Shown here: positions 14,401 to 22,677 of the stretch, piece by piece
Numbering within the stretch: position 1 is the first letter of the stretch
Layout: every line of letters starts with the position of its first letter
DNA from: an uncultured Prevotella sp.
GTDB lineage: Bacteria; Bacteroidota; Bacteroidia; Bacteroidales; Bacteroidaceae
Reading direction: 5' to 3'
NCBI GenBank assembly: GCA_905233985.1
Contig: CAJOFA010000030.1
Location: forward strand, 1-46,785
Length of the DNA stretch: 46,785 nt
The notes under the pieces: model-generated
Seen by the model: the letters and a program-made list of their open reading frames with translations, nothing else
Told to the model about the DNA's origin: nothing
The model's database searches: none
Program-made: the position numbers and the translations under genes

Positions 14401-16569
14401 ATGAGCGAACATAAAAAGACTGCGATTGAGCGAGAGCAGAGCGATGCTTGCATCAGCAATGCCGAGCGTGAGCAGGCTCGACCAAGGGTCAATCCGTTTC
14501 TGGAACCTTACGGGACACCACATGACACGGTGCCCTTTGACCGCATACGTCTGGAGGACTATGAAGAGGCCTTCATGGAGGGTATCCGTCGTGACAAGGA
14601 GCTGATAGAGAAGACACTGAACAATCCGGAACGTCCTACGTTCGACAATACGATTATTCACAAGGACGAGGATGACAACGACTACTATGACCTGCTGTCG
14701 CGTGTCAGCACGGTGTTCTTCAACCAGCTCTCTGCCGAGACAAACGACGAGATGGATGCGCTGGCACAGAAAATACAGCCTATCCTGACTAAACACGCCA
14801 ACGACATCCGACTGAACCCGCGACTATTCGAACGCATCAAGGCAGTACACCTGCATCATCGCCGACTGACACCCGAGGAACAGCGTTTGTTGGATGACAC
14901 CTACGAAGGACTTGTGCGTAGTGGTGCCCTTCTCGACGAGGCAGGCAAGGATCGTCTGCGCCAGCTGACGGAAGAGGCATCCATGCTCTCCCTACAATTC
15001 TCACAGAACCTACTGAAGGAAAACAAAGCCTTCACACTTCACATCACAGACGAGGCTCAGCTCGACGGACTGCCCGACACAGCACGTGAAGCGGCGGCTC
15101 TGGCAGCGAAGGAACAGGAGATGGAGGGCTGGCTGTTCACGCTCGATGCGCCGAGCTATAGCCCTTTCATGACCTACTCGACACAACGCGAGCTCAGGAA
15201 GCAGATGTATATGGCTCGCAACACCGTCTGTACACACGACAATAGCGAGAACAATATCGAGATATGCAAACGGCTCATCAACCTACGTCGTGAGATAGCA
15301 CAACTGTTAGGATATAAGACCTATGCCGACTACGTGCTGAAGCGCCGCATGGCCTCCAACACCCGTAATGTGTATAAGCTATTGAACGACCTCATCGACG
15401 CCTACAAGCCCACAGCACTTAAGGAACGCGAAGGACTGAAGAACCTTTACAACAAAGAACAAGGTCATCAAAAATCTCAAACATCAAACTTCAAACTTCA
15501 AAGTAAACTGAAGCCCTGGGACATTGCCTTCTATTCGCATAAGCTGCAACTGAAGAAATACAACATTGACGCGGAGATGCTGCGACCCTATTTCGAATTG
15601 TCGAAGGTCATTGACGGCGTGTTCGGTTTGGCTAATCGGCTCTATGGCATCACGTTCAAGGAGAACAAGGACATCCCCGTCTATCATCCCGATGTGAAAG
15701 CCTATGAGGTGTTCGACAAGGACGGATCCTATCTGGCCGTGTTCTATGCAGACTTCCACCCCCGCAAGGGTAAGCAGGGCGGTGCATGGATGACGGAATA
15801 CCAAGGTCAGTGGATTGACCGTAAAGGCGAGAACGTCCGTCCCCACGTCTCTGTGGTGATGAACCTGACGAAGCCGACGGCAGAAAAGCCCGCATTGCTG
15901 ACGCTGGGCGAGGTAGAGACCTTCCTGCATGAGTTCGGCCATTCTTTGCACGGCATGTTCGCTAACACCCGTTTCGAGTCATTGAGCGGTACAAATGTCT
16001 GGTGGGACTTCGTGGAGCTGCCCTCGCAGTTTATGGAGAACTACGCCATAGAAAAGGACTTCCTCCGCACGTTTGCGTTCCATTATGAGACAGGCGATCC
16101 CATGCCTGACGAGCTCATTGACCGCATCCGCAAGAGTCGCAACTTCATGGTGGCTACAGCATGTTTGCGACAAGTCAGCTTCGGACTGCTCGACATGGCC
16201 TATTATACGAAGAAAGATGCGTTTACGGACGACATCATCCCCTTCGAGAAGAAAGCCTGGAAGAAGGCGATTCTTGGAGAGCAACTGCCTGATACCTGTA
16301 TGACGGTACAGTTCTCGCACATCATGGCGGGAGGCTATGCCGCCGGTTACTACAGCTACAAATGGGCCGAGGTGCTCGATGCCGATGCCTTCAGCGTCTT
16401 CAAGCGACATGGTATCTTCGACCAAAAGACCGCACAAAGTTTCCGCGATAACATTCTGAGCAAGGGAGGCACAGAACACCCTATGACGCTCTATAAGCGT
16501 TTCCGTGGAGGTGAACCGACCATAGATGCCTTGTTGAAAAGGACTGGAGTGAAAAGGAGCAAGAAGTAA
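14401..16569 (+). CDS. M3 family metallopeptidase (oligopeptidase A / peptidyl-dipeptidase Dcp-like)
   Basis: The 722-residue protein has the M3 zinc motif HEFGH at residues 510-514 inside FLHEFGHSLHGMF, with the third ligand expected shortly after (ESLSGTNVWWDFVELPSQ). No signal peptide is present, so it is cytoplasmic and would trim short peptides. ATG 14401 was chosen because an upstream in-frame start overlaps the -7 box. At DNA 15466-15505 an in-frame low-complexity repeat encodes QKSQTSNFKLQSK (about residue 358) in a helical region before KPWDIAFYSHKL, almost identical to the repeat in mutS2. It leads a four-gene run with deaminase, S41 protease and cyclo-ligase genes. Confidence 0.92.
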   Translation: MSEHKKTAIEREQSDACISNAEREQARPRVNPFLEPYGTPHDTVPFDRIRLEDYEEAFMEGIRRDKELIEKTLNNPERPTFDNTIIHKDEDDNDYYDLLSRVSTVFFNQLSAETNDEMDALAQKIQPILTKHANDIRLNPRLFERIKAVHLHHRRLTPEEQRLLDDTYEGLVRSGALLDEAGKDRLRQLTEEASMLSLQFSQNLLKENKAFTLHITDEAQLDGLPDTAREAAALAAKEQEMEGWLFTLDAPSYSPFMTYSTQRELRKQMYMARNTVCTHDNSENNIEICKRLINLRREIAQLLGYKTYADYVLKRRMASNTRNVYKLLNDLIDAYKPTALKEREGLKNLYNKEQGHQKSQTSNFKLQSKLKPWDIAFYSHKLQLKKYNIDAEMLRPYFELSKVIDGVFGLANRLYGITFKENKDIPVYHPDVKAYEVFDKDGSYLAVFYADFHPRKGKQGGAWMTEYQGQWIDRKGENVRPHVSVVMNLTKPTAEKPALLTLGEVETFLHEFGHSLHGMFANTRFESLSGTNVWWDFVELPSQFMENYAIEKDFLRTFAFHYETGDPMPDELIDRIRKSRNFMVATACLRQVSFGLLDMAYYTKKDAFTDDIIPFEKKAWKKAILGEQLPDTCMTVQFSHIMAGGYAAGYYSYKWAEVLDADAFSVFKRHGIFDQKTAQSFRDNILSKGGTEHPMTLYKRFRGGEPTIDALLKRTGVKRSKK
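15466..15505. repeat. In-frame repeat insertion in the M3 peptidase gene
   Basis: Units of TCAAAC and TTCAAAC in tandem encode KSQTSNFKLQ. The DNA resembles mutS2 5359-5393 nearly base for base and is read in the same frame, giving the shared octapeptide KSQTSNFK in two unrelated proteins. Confidence 0.8.
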
Positions 16570-16591
16570 GAAAAATAATAAATAGTAAGAA

Positions 16592-17029
16592 GTGAAAGAG
16601 AAACAAAGACAGTTTGACGAGCGTTATCTGCAGATGGCTCATATATGGGCGCAGAACTCATATTGCCAGCGACGGCAGGTGGGCGCGCTGGTGGTCAAGA
16701 ACAAGATGATTATCAGCGATGGCTACAATGGTACGCCGAGTGGTTTTGAGAACATCTGCGAAGACGAGAACAACGTGACGAAGCCCTACGTGCTGCATGC
16801 CGAGGCCAACGCCATCACGAAGCTGGCACGCTCTAACAACAATTCCGAGGGTGCCACCATCTACATTACGGCATCACCCTGCATTGAGTGTGCGAAGCTC
16901 ATCATTCAGGCAGGCATCAAGCGCGTGGTCTATGGTGAACAGTACCGTCTGACCGATGGTATTGAGCTGTTACAGCGTGCTGGCATAGAAGTGGTGTTCA
17001 TCGACATCCATTCGCTCACACAAAAATAG
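16592..17029 (+). CDS. Deoxycytidylate deaminase-family protein (ComEB-like)
   Basis: The 145-residue protein carries the zinc-dependent deaminase motifs HAE at 69-71 and PCIEC with Cys97 and Cys100, with Glu71 the proton shuttle. Together with RRQVGALVVK and DGYNGTPSGF this matches dCMP deaminases, which feed dUMP to thymidylate synthesis. The start is a GTG at 16592, chosen because the N-terminal sequence ERYLQMAHIWAQNSYC is normally preceded by about ten residues in relatives. It follows the M3 peptidase by 22 bp. Confidence 0.88.
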   Translation: MKEKQRQFDERYLQMAHIWAQNSYCQRRQVGALVVKNKMIISDGYNGTPSGFENICEDENNVTKPYVLHAEANAITKLARSNNNSEGATIYITASPCIECAKLIIQAGIKRVVYGEQYRLTDGIELLQRAGIEVVFIDIHSLTQK

Positions 17030-17075
17030 ATAATCATAAATCCGTAAATTGTAATTTGTAAATCCGTAATGTAAA
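17030..17075. repeat. Low-complexity spacer (CCGTAAATTGTAATTTGTAAATCCGTAA)
   Basis: Units AAATCCGTAAATTGTA repeat across the gap. The same AAATCCGTAAAT word occurs in the spacer at 29378-29413 in front of the response regulator gene. Confidence 0.7.
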
Positions 17076-17083
17076 TATATAAG

Positions 17084-18793
17084 ATGGGTCAGAATAAATA
17101 TAACCGTTTCATGCCGTTAGCGCTGGCGCTGTGCGTCGTCATCGGCATACTTATCGGCACCTTCTACGCTAATCACTTCTCAGGTCAGCGACTGAGCATC
17201 ATCAATGCGGGTAGCAACAAGCTGAACACACTGCTACAGCTCATTGACGACCAGTATGTGGACACCGTTCACATCAACGACCTCGTGGAGGGCGCTATGC
17301 CGCAGATTCTTTCAGAACTCGACCCGCACTCTGTCTATATCTCTGCCAAGGACGTGCAGATGGCCAATGACGACCTGCGCGGATCGTTCTCGGGCGTGGG
17401 CATTGAGTTCACCATTCGTCAGGACACACTCCGCGTGCAGAATGTCATCGCCAACGGACCGTCAGAACGTGCCGGTGTGCTGGCAGGTGACAAGATTGTG
17501 AGCGTGGACGACCAGCCGTTGGTAGGCAAGACACTGACCAACGAGGAAGCCATGCACCGCCTGAAAGGTCCGAAGGACACCCAGGTGAAGTTGGGCATCA
17601 TACGCCGCGGAGTGAAGGACGTGAAGTACATCACCGTGACGCGAGGCGAGATACCCGTCAAAAGCATCAATGCCACGTATATGCTCAACGACGATACGGG
17701 CTACATCCGCATCAAGAACTTCGGTGAGAACACCTATTCGGAGATGCTCATTGCCTTGGGCATCCTCTCGCAGGAACGTTTCAACAATCTCGTCATTGAC
17801 CTGCGCGGCAACAATGGCGGACTATTGGCCGCTGCTGTGAAGATTGCCAACGAGTTCCTGCCGAAGAACAGCCTCATCGTCTATACCGAGGGACGTAAGT
17901 CTGCCCGCGAGGAATATGTCAGCGACGGTCATGGTGCCTATCAGCACATCCCGCTCGTCGTGCTTATTGACGAAGGCTCTGCCTCGGCTGCCGAGATTCT
18001 TGCCGGCGCCATTCAGGACAACGACCGTGGCACCATCATCGGCCGACGCTCTTTCGGAAAGGGACTGGTACAGCAGCCGCTGTCATTCACCGACGGCTCC
18101 ATGATACGCCTGACCATTGCCCGCTACTACACACCGTCGGGTCGTTGCATCCAGAAGCCTTATTCTTCCGGTTCTGACCGCAGCTATGAGGAAGATCTCG
18201 TCCAGCGTTACCAGCATGGTGAATATTTCTCACAGGACAGCATCAAACACACAGGACCAGCCTACTACACGCTGCGTGAACGTCGTACCGTCTATGGCGG
18301 TGGTGGTATCACGCCCGACATCTTCGTACCCGAAGATACCATCGGCATGACATCCTATTACAAGGAAGCAGCCATGTCGGGTGTCATCCTACAGTTTGCC
18401 TATGACTACACCGACGACAACCGCACGAAGCTCAACACCTATAAGGACATGAAATCACTGGCGGCATATCTGCAGAAGCTGAACACCGTGGAGATTTTCG
18501 CCTCTTATGCCGACAGCCACGGGCTGAAGCGCCGTAACCTGCTCATACAGAAGTCACACAAACTGCTGGAGCGTTACATCAACAGCCGCATCATCTATAA
18601 CATGATGAGCGAGCAGGCATGGACGGAATACCTGAATGCCGATGATCCCGTCATCATTCAGACGCTCCGTCTGTTCAAGGAAGGCAAAGCATTCCCGAAG
18701 AACGACGAAGAGAACAAGCAGCAGAAGGTGGCACGGGCATCCTACGACTACAAAGGCACACATGCACACATAACCATGACAGCTCATGCGTAA
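17084..18793 (+). CDS. S41 family C-terminal processing protease
   Basis: The 569-residue protein has an N-terminal membrane anchor (about 10-28), a PDZ domain (about 105-190, from GVGIEF to GDKIVSVDDQPL) and the S41 catalytic core. The likely nucleophile is Ser301 in GSASAAEIL and the general base is Lys326 in SFGKGLVQ. Such tail-specific proteases (CtpA/Prc) act in the periplasm on C-termini of envelope proteins. The extension after residue 420 is helical. The last codons overlap the start of the cyclo-ligase gene by 8 bp, so translation is coupled. Confidence 0.93.
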   Translation: MGQNKYNRFMPLALALCVVIGILIGTFYANHFSGQRLSIINAGSNKLNTLLQLIDDQYVDTVHINDLVEGAMPQILSELDPHSVYISAKDVQMANDDLRGSFSGVGIEFTIRQDTLRVQNVIANGPSERAGVLAGDKIVSVDDQPLVGKTLTNEEAMHRLKGPKDTQVKLGIIRRGVKDVKYITVTRGEIPVKSINATYMLNDDTGYIRIKNFGENTYSEMLIALGILSQERFNNLVIDLRGNNGGLLAAAVKIANEFLPKNSLIVYTEGRKSAREEYVSDGHGAYQHIPLVVLIDEGSASAAEILAGAIQDNDRGTIIGRRSFGKGLVQQPLSFTDGSMIRLTIARYYTPSGRCIQKPYSSGSDRSYEEDLVQRYQHGEYFSQDSIKHTGPAYYTLRERRTVYGGGGITPDIFVPEDTIGMTSYYKEAAMSGVILQFAYDYTDDNRTKLNTYKDMKSLAAYLQKLNTVEIFASYADSHGLKRRNLLIQKSHKLLERYINSRIIYNMMSEQAWTEYLNADDPVIIQTLRLFKEGKAFPKNDEENKQQKVARASYDYKGTHAHITMTAHA

Positions 18794-19319
18794 GTCAGAA
18801 CTGCGTCAACTCATCCGCGAACGCAAGCGACCATTCACCCGGCAACAGCTGGAGGAATGGTCGCTTGCCATTCAGGAACGCCTGATGCATCATCCACGCA
18901 TCATCAATGCCCAAACCATCTTGCTCTATCATGCCCTACCCGACGAGGTGAGCACTTTGTCACTGCTCAACACTTGGCAGGACAAGACGCTGCTGCTACC
19001 GCGTGTCATTGACAATGAACAGATGGAGGTGCGCCGCTACACCCGTCCCGAGGACTTGCAGCAGGGAGCCTTCGGCATCATGGAGCCTTGCGGTGAGCTG
19101 TTTACAGACTATGTCTCTATTGACGTCGCCATCATCCCAGGCATGGCGTTCGATGCCAAGGGCCACCGGCTTGGACGAGGAAAAGGCTATTACGACCGTT
19201 TCCTCTCCCTTGCACCTGCTATATATAAGATAGGTATATGTTTCCCGTTCCAGTTGGTTGACAACGTGCCAGTCAACGAGAATGACGTGTGGATGGATGA
19301 GGTTATTGGTGAAGGGTGA
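18786..19319 (+). CDS. 5-formyltetrahydrofolate cyclo-ligase
   Basis: The 177-residue protein has the family signature GRGKGYYDRFL near residue 128 and the phosphate-binding basic N-terminus (MRKSELRQLIRERKR). It converts 5-formyl-THF to 5,10-methenyl-THF with ATP in the cytoplasm. The start lies inside the end of the S41 protease gene. The next gene is convergent, 5 bp away, with no hairpin terminator visible. Confidence 0.92.
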   Translation: MRKSELRQLIRERKRPFTRQQLEEWSLAIQERLMHHPRIINAQTILLYHALPDEVSTLSLLNTWQDKTLLLPRVIDNEQMEVRRYTRPEDLQQGAFGIMEPCGELFTDYVSIDVAIIPGMAFDAKGHRLGRGKGYYDRFLSLAPAIYKIGICFPFQLVDNVPVNENDVWMDEVIGEG

Positions 19320-19324
19320 ATTGC

Positions 19325-19615
19325 TCAATTAAAGCGAATGTCCGCAATTACCTGACTTCCGACTTTGGCGTTAAGCTGCTGCACCAGTTCCTGACGACGC
19401 ATGCTCAGTTCTGCACGCAATGCGGGACTTGACAGATGGACATAGAGCGTCTGGTTGCGGATGACGGCATTTTGTGTATAACGAGCTACCATCTCCCCAG
19501 CCACAGCAGGCCAGGCATCTATCAGCCGCTTCTGCAACAGCGGAGTCTCTAATCCCTGCACCCTCAACGTGCGCAGGATAATCTCATCGATTTGTTTGAC
19601 GTTACGCTTAAACAT
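19325..19615 (-). CDS. DUF721 protein, DciA-like
   Basis: The 96-residue basic protein matches DUF721 (motifs LLQKRLIDAWPAVAG and LYVHLSSPALRAEL). DUF721 includes DciA, the loader of the replicative helicase in bacteria lacking DnaC. Bacteroidetes versions are short like this one. It follows recF by 54 bp on the same strand, a pairing I recall as conserved in the phylum, in line with a replication or repair role. The functional equivalence to DciA is inferred from family membership. Confidence 0.82.
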   Translation of the reverse strand: MFKRNVKQIDEIILRTLRVQGLETPLLQKRLIDAWPAVAGEMVARYTQNAVIRNQTLYVHLSSPALRAELSMRRQELVQQLNAKVGSQVIADIRFN

Positions 19616-19669
19616 ACAATATCTATCTACTGGCTTTCAATCACTTATTATTGAACATAAACATCCATT

Positions 19670-20797
19670 TTATTTAATTTCTCCGTTGCTGACATCGAAG
19701 ATTCTATTATCAAACGAAGCGTTTTGCAGCATCTGGTCGAGATGCTCACGGTTGGTATCCGTAATGAATATCTGTCCGAAGCCGTCGCCCGACACTAACC
19801 GCACAATCTGCTCCACACGCTGGGCATCGAGTTTGTCGAAGATATCATCCAGCAGCAACAGTGGCGTGGTATGGGAAGCGGTGCGTTTCAGGAAGTCAAA
19901 CTGCGCCAGCTTCAACGCAATGACGTAAGTCTTATTCTGTCCCTGCGAGCCCTCGCGCCGCATGGGGTGTCCACCCAGCGTAAACTCTAGGTCATCGCGA
20001 TGAATGCCATGCAGCGAATAGCCTACCACACGGTCTTTGGCACGGTCGCGCTGAATGACATCCAGCAACGGACCACGCTGACAATGAGAGACATACTTCA
20101 GTCCAACCTGTTCGCGTTGCTGTGAAATCTCCTGATAGTAATGCTGGAACACAGGTGTTAACTCGTCAATGAACGCGGTACGCTTCTGATAGACAGCCTC
20201 ACCCTCTTGTGCCATCTGCTCCTCCAAGATAGTCATCACATCTGGGTCAGGCTCACGGTCCTCCATCTTCAACAGCGTGTTACGCTGCTGCCACGCCTTG
20301 TTGTAACGCGTCAATGCATCTATGTAGTTGCGGTCATACTGCGCAATCGTCATATCCATCAACCGCCGCCGCTCGTCGCCCGTGCCCTCAATGAGCATCG
20401 TATCGCTGGGCGCTACCACCACCAACGGAATAAGTCCGATATGCTCCGACAGCCTTTTGTATTCCTTCTTGTCGCGCTTGAAGTGTTTTTTTGTACCACG
20501 CTTCATACCAGCATAAATATTAAGCGTTGAGACGTTCCCTTGCTCCCTGCTCCCTGCTCCTTCCTGCTCAACCTCATAACACCCTTCCAGCACAAAGAAG
20601 TCGGCATCGTGGCGCATGACCTGCGAATCTACAGAAGTATGCATACTACGACAGAACGACAGGAAATAAACAGCATCCAGCACGTTCGTCTTCCCTGCCC
20701 CATTGCGCCCGATGAAGCAATTAAGCTTCGGCGACAGCTCCAGCGTAGCCTCCGCAATGTTCTTGTAGTTCAGTATGGACAGTCGTTGCAGTATCAT
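19670..20797 (-). CDS. recF: DNA replication and repair protein RecF
   Basis: The 375-residue SMC-like ATPase has Walker A GRNGAGKT at 30-37, an ABC signature around SQGQNKTYVIALKLAQ and Walker B LLLLDDIFDKLD. RecF loads RecO/RecR/RecA at single-strand gaps. I chose the ATG at 20797, which gives MILQRLSILNYKN, the usual RecF start; a longer frame would read through the promoter. The -7 box ends 8 nt before this ATG, so the message is nearly leaderless. A GC-rich repeat (GCTCCCTGCTCCCTGCTCC) inserts EQEGAGSREQGN at about residues 77-88, between two strands of lobe I. The promoter sits in a duplicated 58-bp block and the 22-bp-phased array begins about 90 bp upstream of the ATG. Confidence 0.95.
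   Translation of the reverse strand: MILQRLSILNYKNIAEATLELSPKLNCFIGRNGAGKTNVLDAVYFLSFCRSMHTSVDSQVMRHDADFFVLEGCYEVEQEGAGSREQGNVSTLNIYAGMKRGTKKHFKRDKKEYKRLSEHIGLIPLVVVAPSDTMLIEGTGDERRRLMDMTIAQYDRNYIDALTRYNKAWQQRNTLLKMEDREPDPDVMTILEEQMAQEGEAVYQKRTAFIDELTPVFQHYYQEISQQREQVGLKYVSHCQRGPLLDVIQRDRAKDRVVGYSLHGIHRDDLEFTLGGHPMRREGSQGQNKTYVIALKLAQFDFLKRTASHTTPLLLLDDIFDKLDAQRVEQIVRLVSGDGFGQIFITDTNREHLDQMLQNASFDNRIFDVSNGEIK
20534..20569. repeat. In-frame repeat insertion in recF (GCTCCCT units)
   Basis: Three near-copies of the 7-bp unit GCTCCCT lie in tandem. On the coding strand they give GAGSREQG, absent from RecF proteins as I remember them. Confidence 0.7.
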
Positions 20798-20799
20798 TT

Positions 20800-20857
20800 C
20801 GGGTACAAAGATACGATTAAGTGAGGAGAAAACCAAAAGAATTTTGAGTTTTCTCGA
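20800..20857 (-). repeat. 58-bp duplicated promoter block driving recF
   Basis: On the minus strand the block holds TTTG (20837-20834), a 20-bp gap and TATCTTTG (20813-20806). It is the partner of 7983-8040, with five differences by my count; two fall in a single AAC/TTC change and one in the -7 box (C to T, still consensus). Confidence 0.85.
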
Positions 20858-20888
20858 GGCTCAAAGTCAAAAAGACCAACCCTTTTCA

Positions 20889-21108
20889 TGACAAATATCA
20901 GCGGAAAGGATGACAAATACCTGCCATTGTTTTGACAAATAGCATCCGCATTGTTGTAAAATAACTGATATTGCACAGCAATTTAATTTAAATTGCGGCG
21001 CAAAATAATTTAAATTGCGATGCAAAATAAATTAAATTGCAAAAGCGCAAAGGCTATTTGTCAACACGAAGGCTTATATTTGTCATATTTATTCTGTGCC
21101 TTTGACAA
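20889..21108. repeat. Ten-unit array with exact 22-bp period and dyad organisation
   Basis: Units start at 20889, 20911, 20933, 20955, 20977, 20999, 21021, 21043, 21065 and 21087. The first three start with a perfect TGACAAATA. The fourth is TGTAAAATA with a right half ATATTGCA. The next three are 19-bp near-palindromes (20978-20996, 21000-21018, 21022-21040; GCAAAATAATTTAAATTGC type). The next two carry a perfect TATTTGTCA (21055-21063, 21077-21085), and the last has a degenerate CCTTTGACA (21099). Half-sites on both flanks point to the centre near 21009. The array fills the space between the divergent recF and TPR gene promoters. It looks like a row of cooperative binding sites; the protein is unknown. 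Confidence 0.9.
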
Positions 21109-21234
21109 TGAAAAGGAGCATCCAAACTCAATGCTGGGAAAGTTTAAACACGAGCTTTCGATACTTTTCATAATGGCATTTATATATAAGAGCACATGAA
21201 TGTTAAATAATACAAATTATATATTATGAATAAA
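21109..21234. other. AT-rich intergenic remainder upstream of the TPR gene
   Basis: Between the array and the TPR gene promoter there is AT-rich sequence with no convincing ORF. The minus-strand frame 21180-21446 crosses the promoter and runs antisense into the TPR gene, and has no recognisable family. Confidence 0.5.
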
Positions 21235-21263
21235 TTGGTTATTAATAATAATTCGTACCTTTG
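21235..21263 (+). promoter_or_regulatory. Promoter of the TPR gene / ribH unit
   Basis: TTG (21235-21237) is followed after 18 bp by TACCTTTG (21256-21263), leaving a leader of about 55 nt. Confidence 0.7.
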
Positions 21264-21324
21264 CAGCCGCAAATTTGATTTGCGACTGCTAATTATATTG
21301 ACAAGTAGAAAATAAAAGATAATA

Positions 21325-21999
21325 ATGGCAAACAAAAACGAACAAAACAACGCCCAGAAGAATGAGACGTTGAGCAAATCGGAAACCTTCTTCCTGAAAT
21401 ACAAGAAGGAAATTATCGGCGGCGTCATTGCCGTTGTAGCAATCATTGCAATTTGGGCCGTTCTGCAGACCTTCGTCTTCGGTCCACGTGGCGAGAACCA
21501 GAAGTATGAGATGTCAAAAGCACAGGCCTACTTCACCAACGACATGATGAAGCAAGCCCTCAATGGCGACAGCACCAATGCGAAGGGTTTTGCACAGCTG
21601 GCAGAAGACCTGAGCGGTGAGAACGCCAACCTCTCCAACCTCTATGCAGGACTGGCAATGGCTCAGGAAGGCAAGTGGGAAGAGGCCGTGAAATATCTTG
21701 AGAAGTTTAACGACTGCGGCGACCAGATGGTGTCACCCGCTGCCGAGGCAGCGCTGGGTAATGCCTATGCACACCTCAACAAGCTGGACGAGGCTGTGAA
21801 GCACCTGAAGCACGCTGCCGAGCGCGCCGACAACAACTCGCTGTCACCCACCTTCCTTATCCAGGCAGGTGAGATACTGGAAAGCCAGGGCAAGAAAGAA
21901 GAGGCTCTTGAGCTCTACCAGCAGATTAAGGACAAGTACTTCCAGTCATACCAGTCACAGACCATCGATGCATACATCGAACGTGCATCTGCGAAGTAA
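21325..21999 (+). CDS. Tetratricopeptide repeat membrane protein (YfgM-like)
   Basis: The 224-residue protein has a charged N-terminus, one transmembrane helix (about 34-53) and a periplasmic TPR domain ([41 protein letters not shown]). The layout matches YfgM, an ancillary subunit of the SecYEG translocon and periplasmic chaperone partner in enterobacteria; the equivalent role here is inferred. Its stop overlaps the ribH start in TAATG, so the two are translationally coupled. Confidence 0.82.
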   Translation: MANKNEQNNAQKNETLSKSETFFLKYKKEIIGGVIAVVAIIAIWAVLQTFVFGPRGENQKYEMSKAQAYFTNDMMKQALNGDSTNAKGFAQLAEDLSGENANLSNLYAGLAMAQEGKWEEAVKYLEKFNDCGDQMVSPAAEAALGNAYAHLNKLDEAVKHLKHAAERADNNSLSPTFLIQAGEILESQGKKEEALELYQQIKDKYFQSYQSQTIDAYIERASAK

Positions 22000-22469
22000 T
22001 GGCAACCAAGAATCTTTCGGAATATAACAGCGCCAAGGTGCCCGATGCCTCGAACATGTGCTTCGGCATTGTAGTGGCAGAGTGGAACCCCGAGATTACG
22101 GGGGCATTGCTTGACGGCTGCGTAGGTACGCTGGAGAAGCATGGTGCGCTGCCCGAGAACATCCATGTGAAGACCGTCCCTGGTTCGTTCGAACTGATCT
22201 ACGGTGCTCACCAGATGTCGCTTAACGACGGCTACGATGCCGTCATCATCCTTGGTTGTGTCATTCGCGGCGAGACGCCCCACTTCGACTACATCTGTCA
22301 GGGTGTGACACAAGGTATCGCCCGACTGAATGCCACCGGCAACATTCCCGTCATCTACGGACTGCTGACCACCAACGACCTGCAACAGGCCAAGGACCGC
22401 TCGGGCGGACGTCTCGGCAACAAGGGCGATGAATGTGCCGTCGATGCCATCAAAATGGCGAAGTTCTAA
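21999..22469 (+). CDS. ribH: 6,7-dimethyl-8-ribityllumazine synthase
   Basis: The 156-residue protein has the lumazine synthase motifs [15 protein letters not shown] and [15 protein letters not shown], with the histidine of the last motif being catalytic. It joins 3,4-dihydroxy-2-butanone 4-phosphate and ribityl-aminouracil in riboflavin synthesis. The N-terminal [15 protein letters not shown] agrees with the chosen ATG at 21999, which overlaps the TPR stop by one base. No FMN riboswitch is seen. A clear terminator follows. Confidence 0.95.
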   Translation: MATKNLSEYNSAKVPDASNMCFGIVVAEWNPEITGALLDGCVGTLEKHGALPENIHVKTVPGSFELIYGAHQMSLNDGYDAVIILGCVIRGETPHFDYICQGVTQGIARLNATGNIPVIYGLLTTNDLQQAKDRSGGRLGNKGDECAVDAIKMAKF

Positions 22470-22496
22470 TCACATGATATTGGTTTAAACCATCAG

Positions 22497-22524
22497 GGCG
22501 TGTCTGAACAAGGCACGCCTTTTT
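22497..22524 (+). terminator. Rho-independent terminator after ribH
   Basis: GGCGTG and CACGCC pair around an 11-nt loop and are followed by five T. Confidence 0.85.
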
Positions 22525-22598
22525 CTATTCAAGACCTCCAGTTTCTTACTTTTCCTCTACCATTTTACGGTTTTTGTTATTTTTTTCCGCAAAAAAGT

Positions 22599-22628
22599 TT
22601 GGATTACGAAAAAATATCCTTATCTTTG
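22599..22628 (+). promoter_or_regulatory. Promoter of the exported propeller gene
   Basis: TTG (22599-22601), a 19-bp gap and TATCTTTG (22621-22628) precede the ATG by about 50 nt. Confidence 0.8.
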
Positions 22629-22677
22629 TAGCAGATTATAATAACTACTCATTGTTAAACCCAAAAACCATTAGCTT

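Noticed and set aside
20889..21108. CRISPR array or chromosomal origin at the 22-bp phased region
   Set aside because: Units are degenerate and contiguous with no separate spacers, no cas genes are nearby and no TTATCCACA-type DnaA boxes are seen, so neither call is supported.
21180..21446. 88-codon minus-strand ORF upstream of the TPR gene
   Set aside because: It is antisense to the TPR gene start and crosses its promoter, with no recognisable domain.
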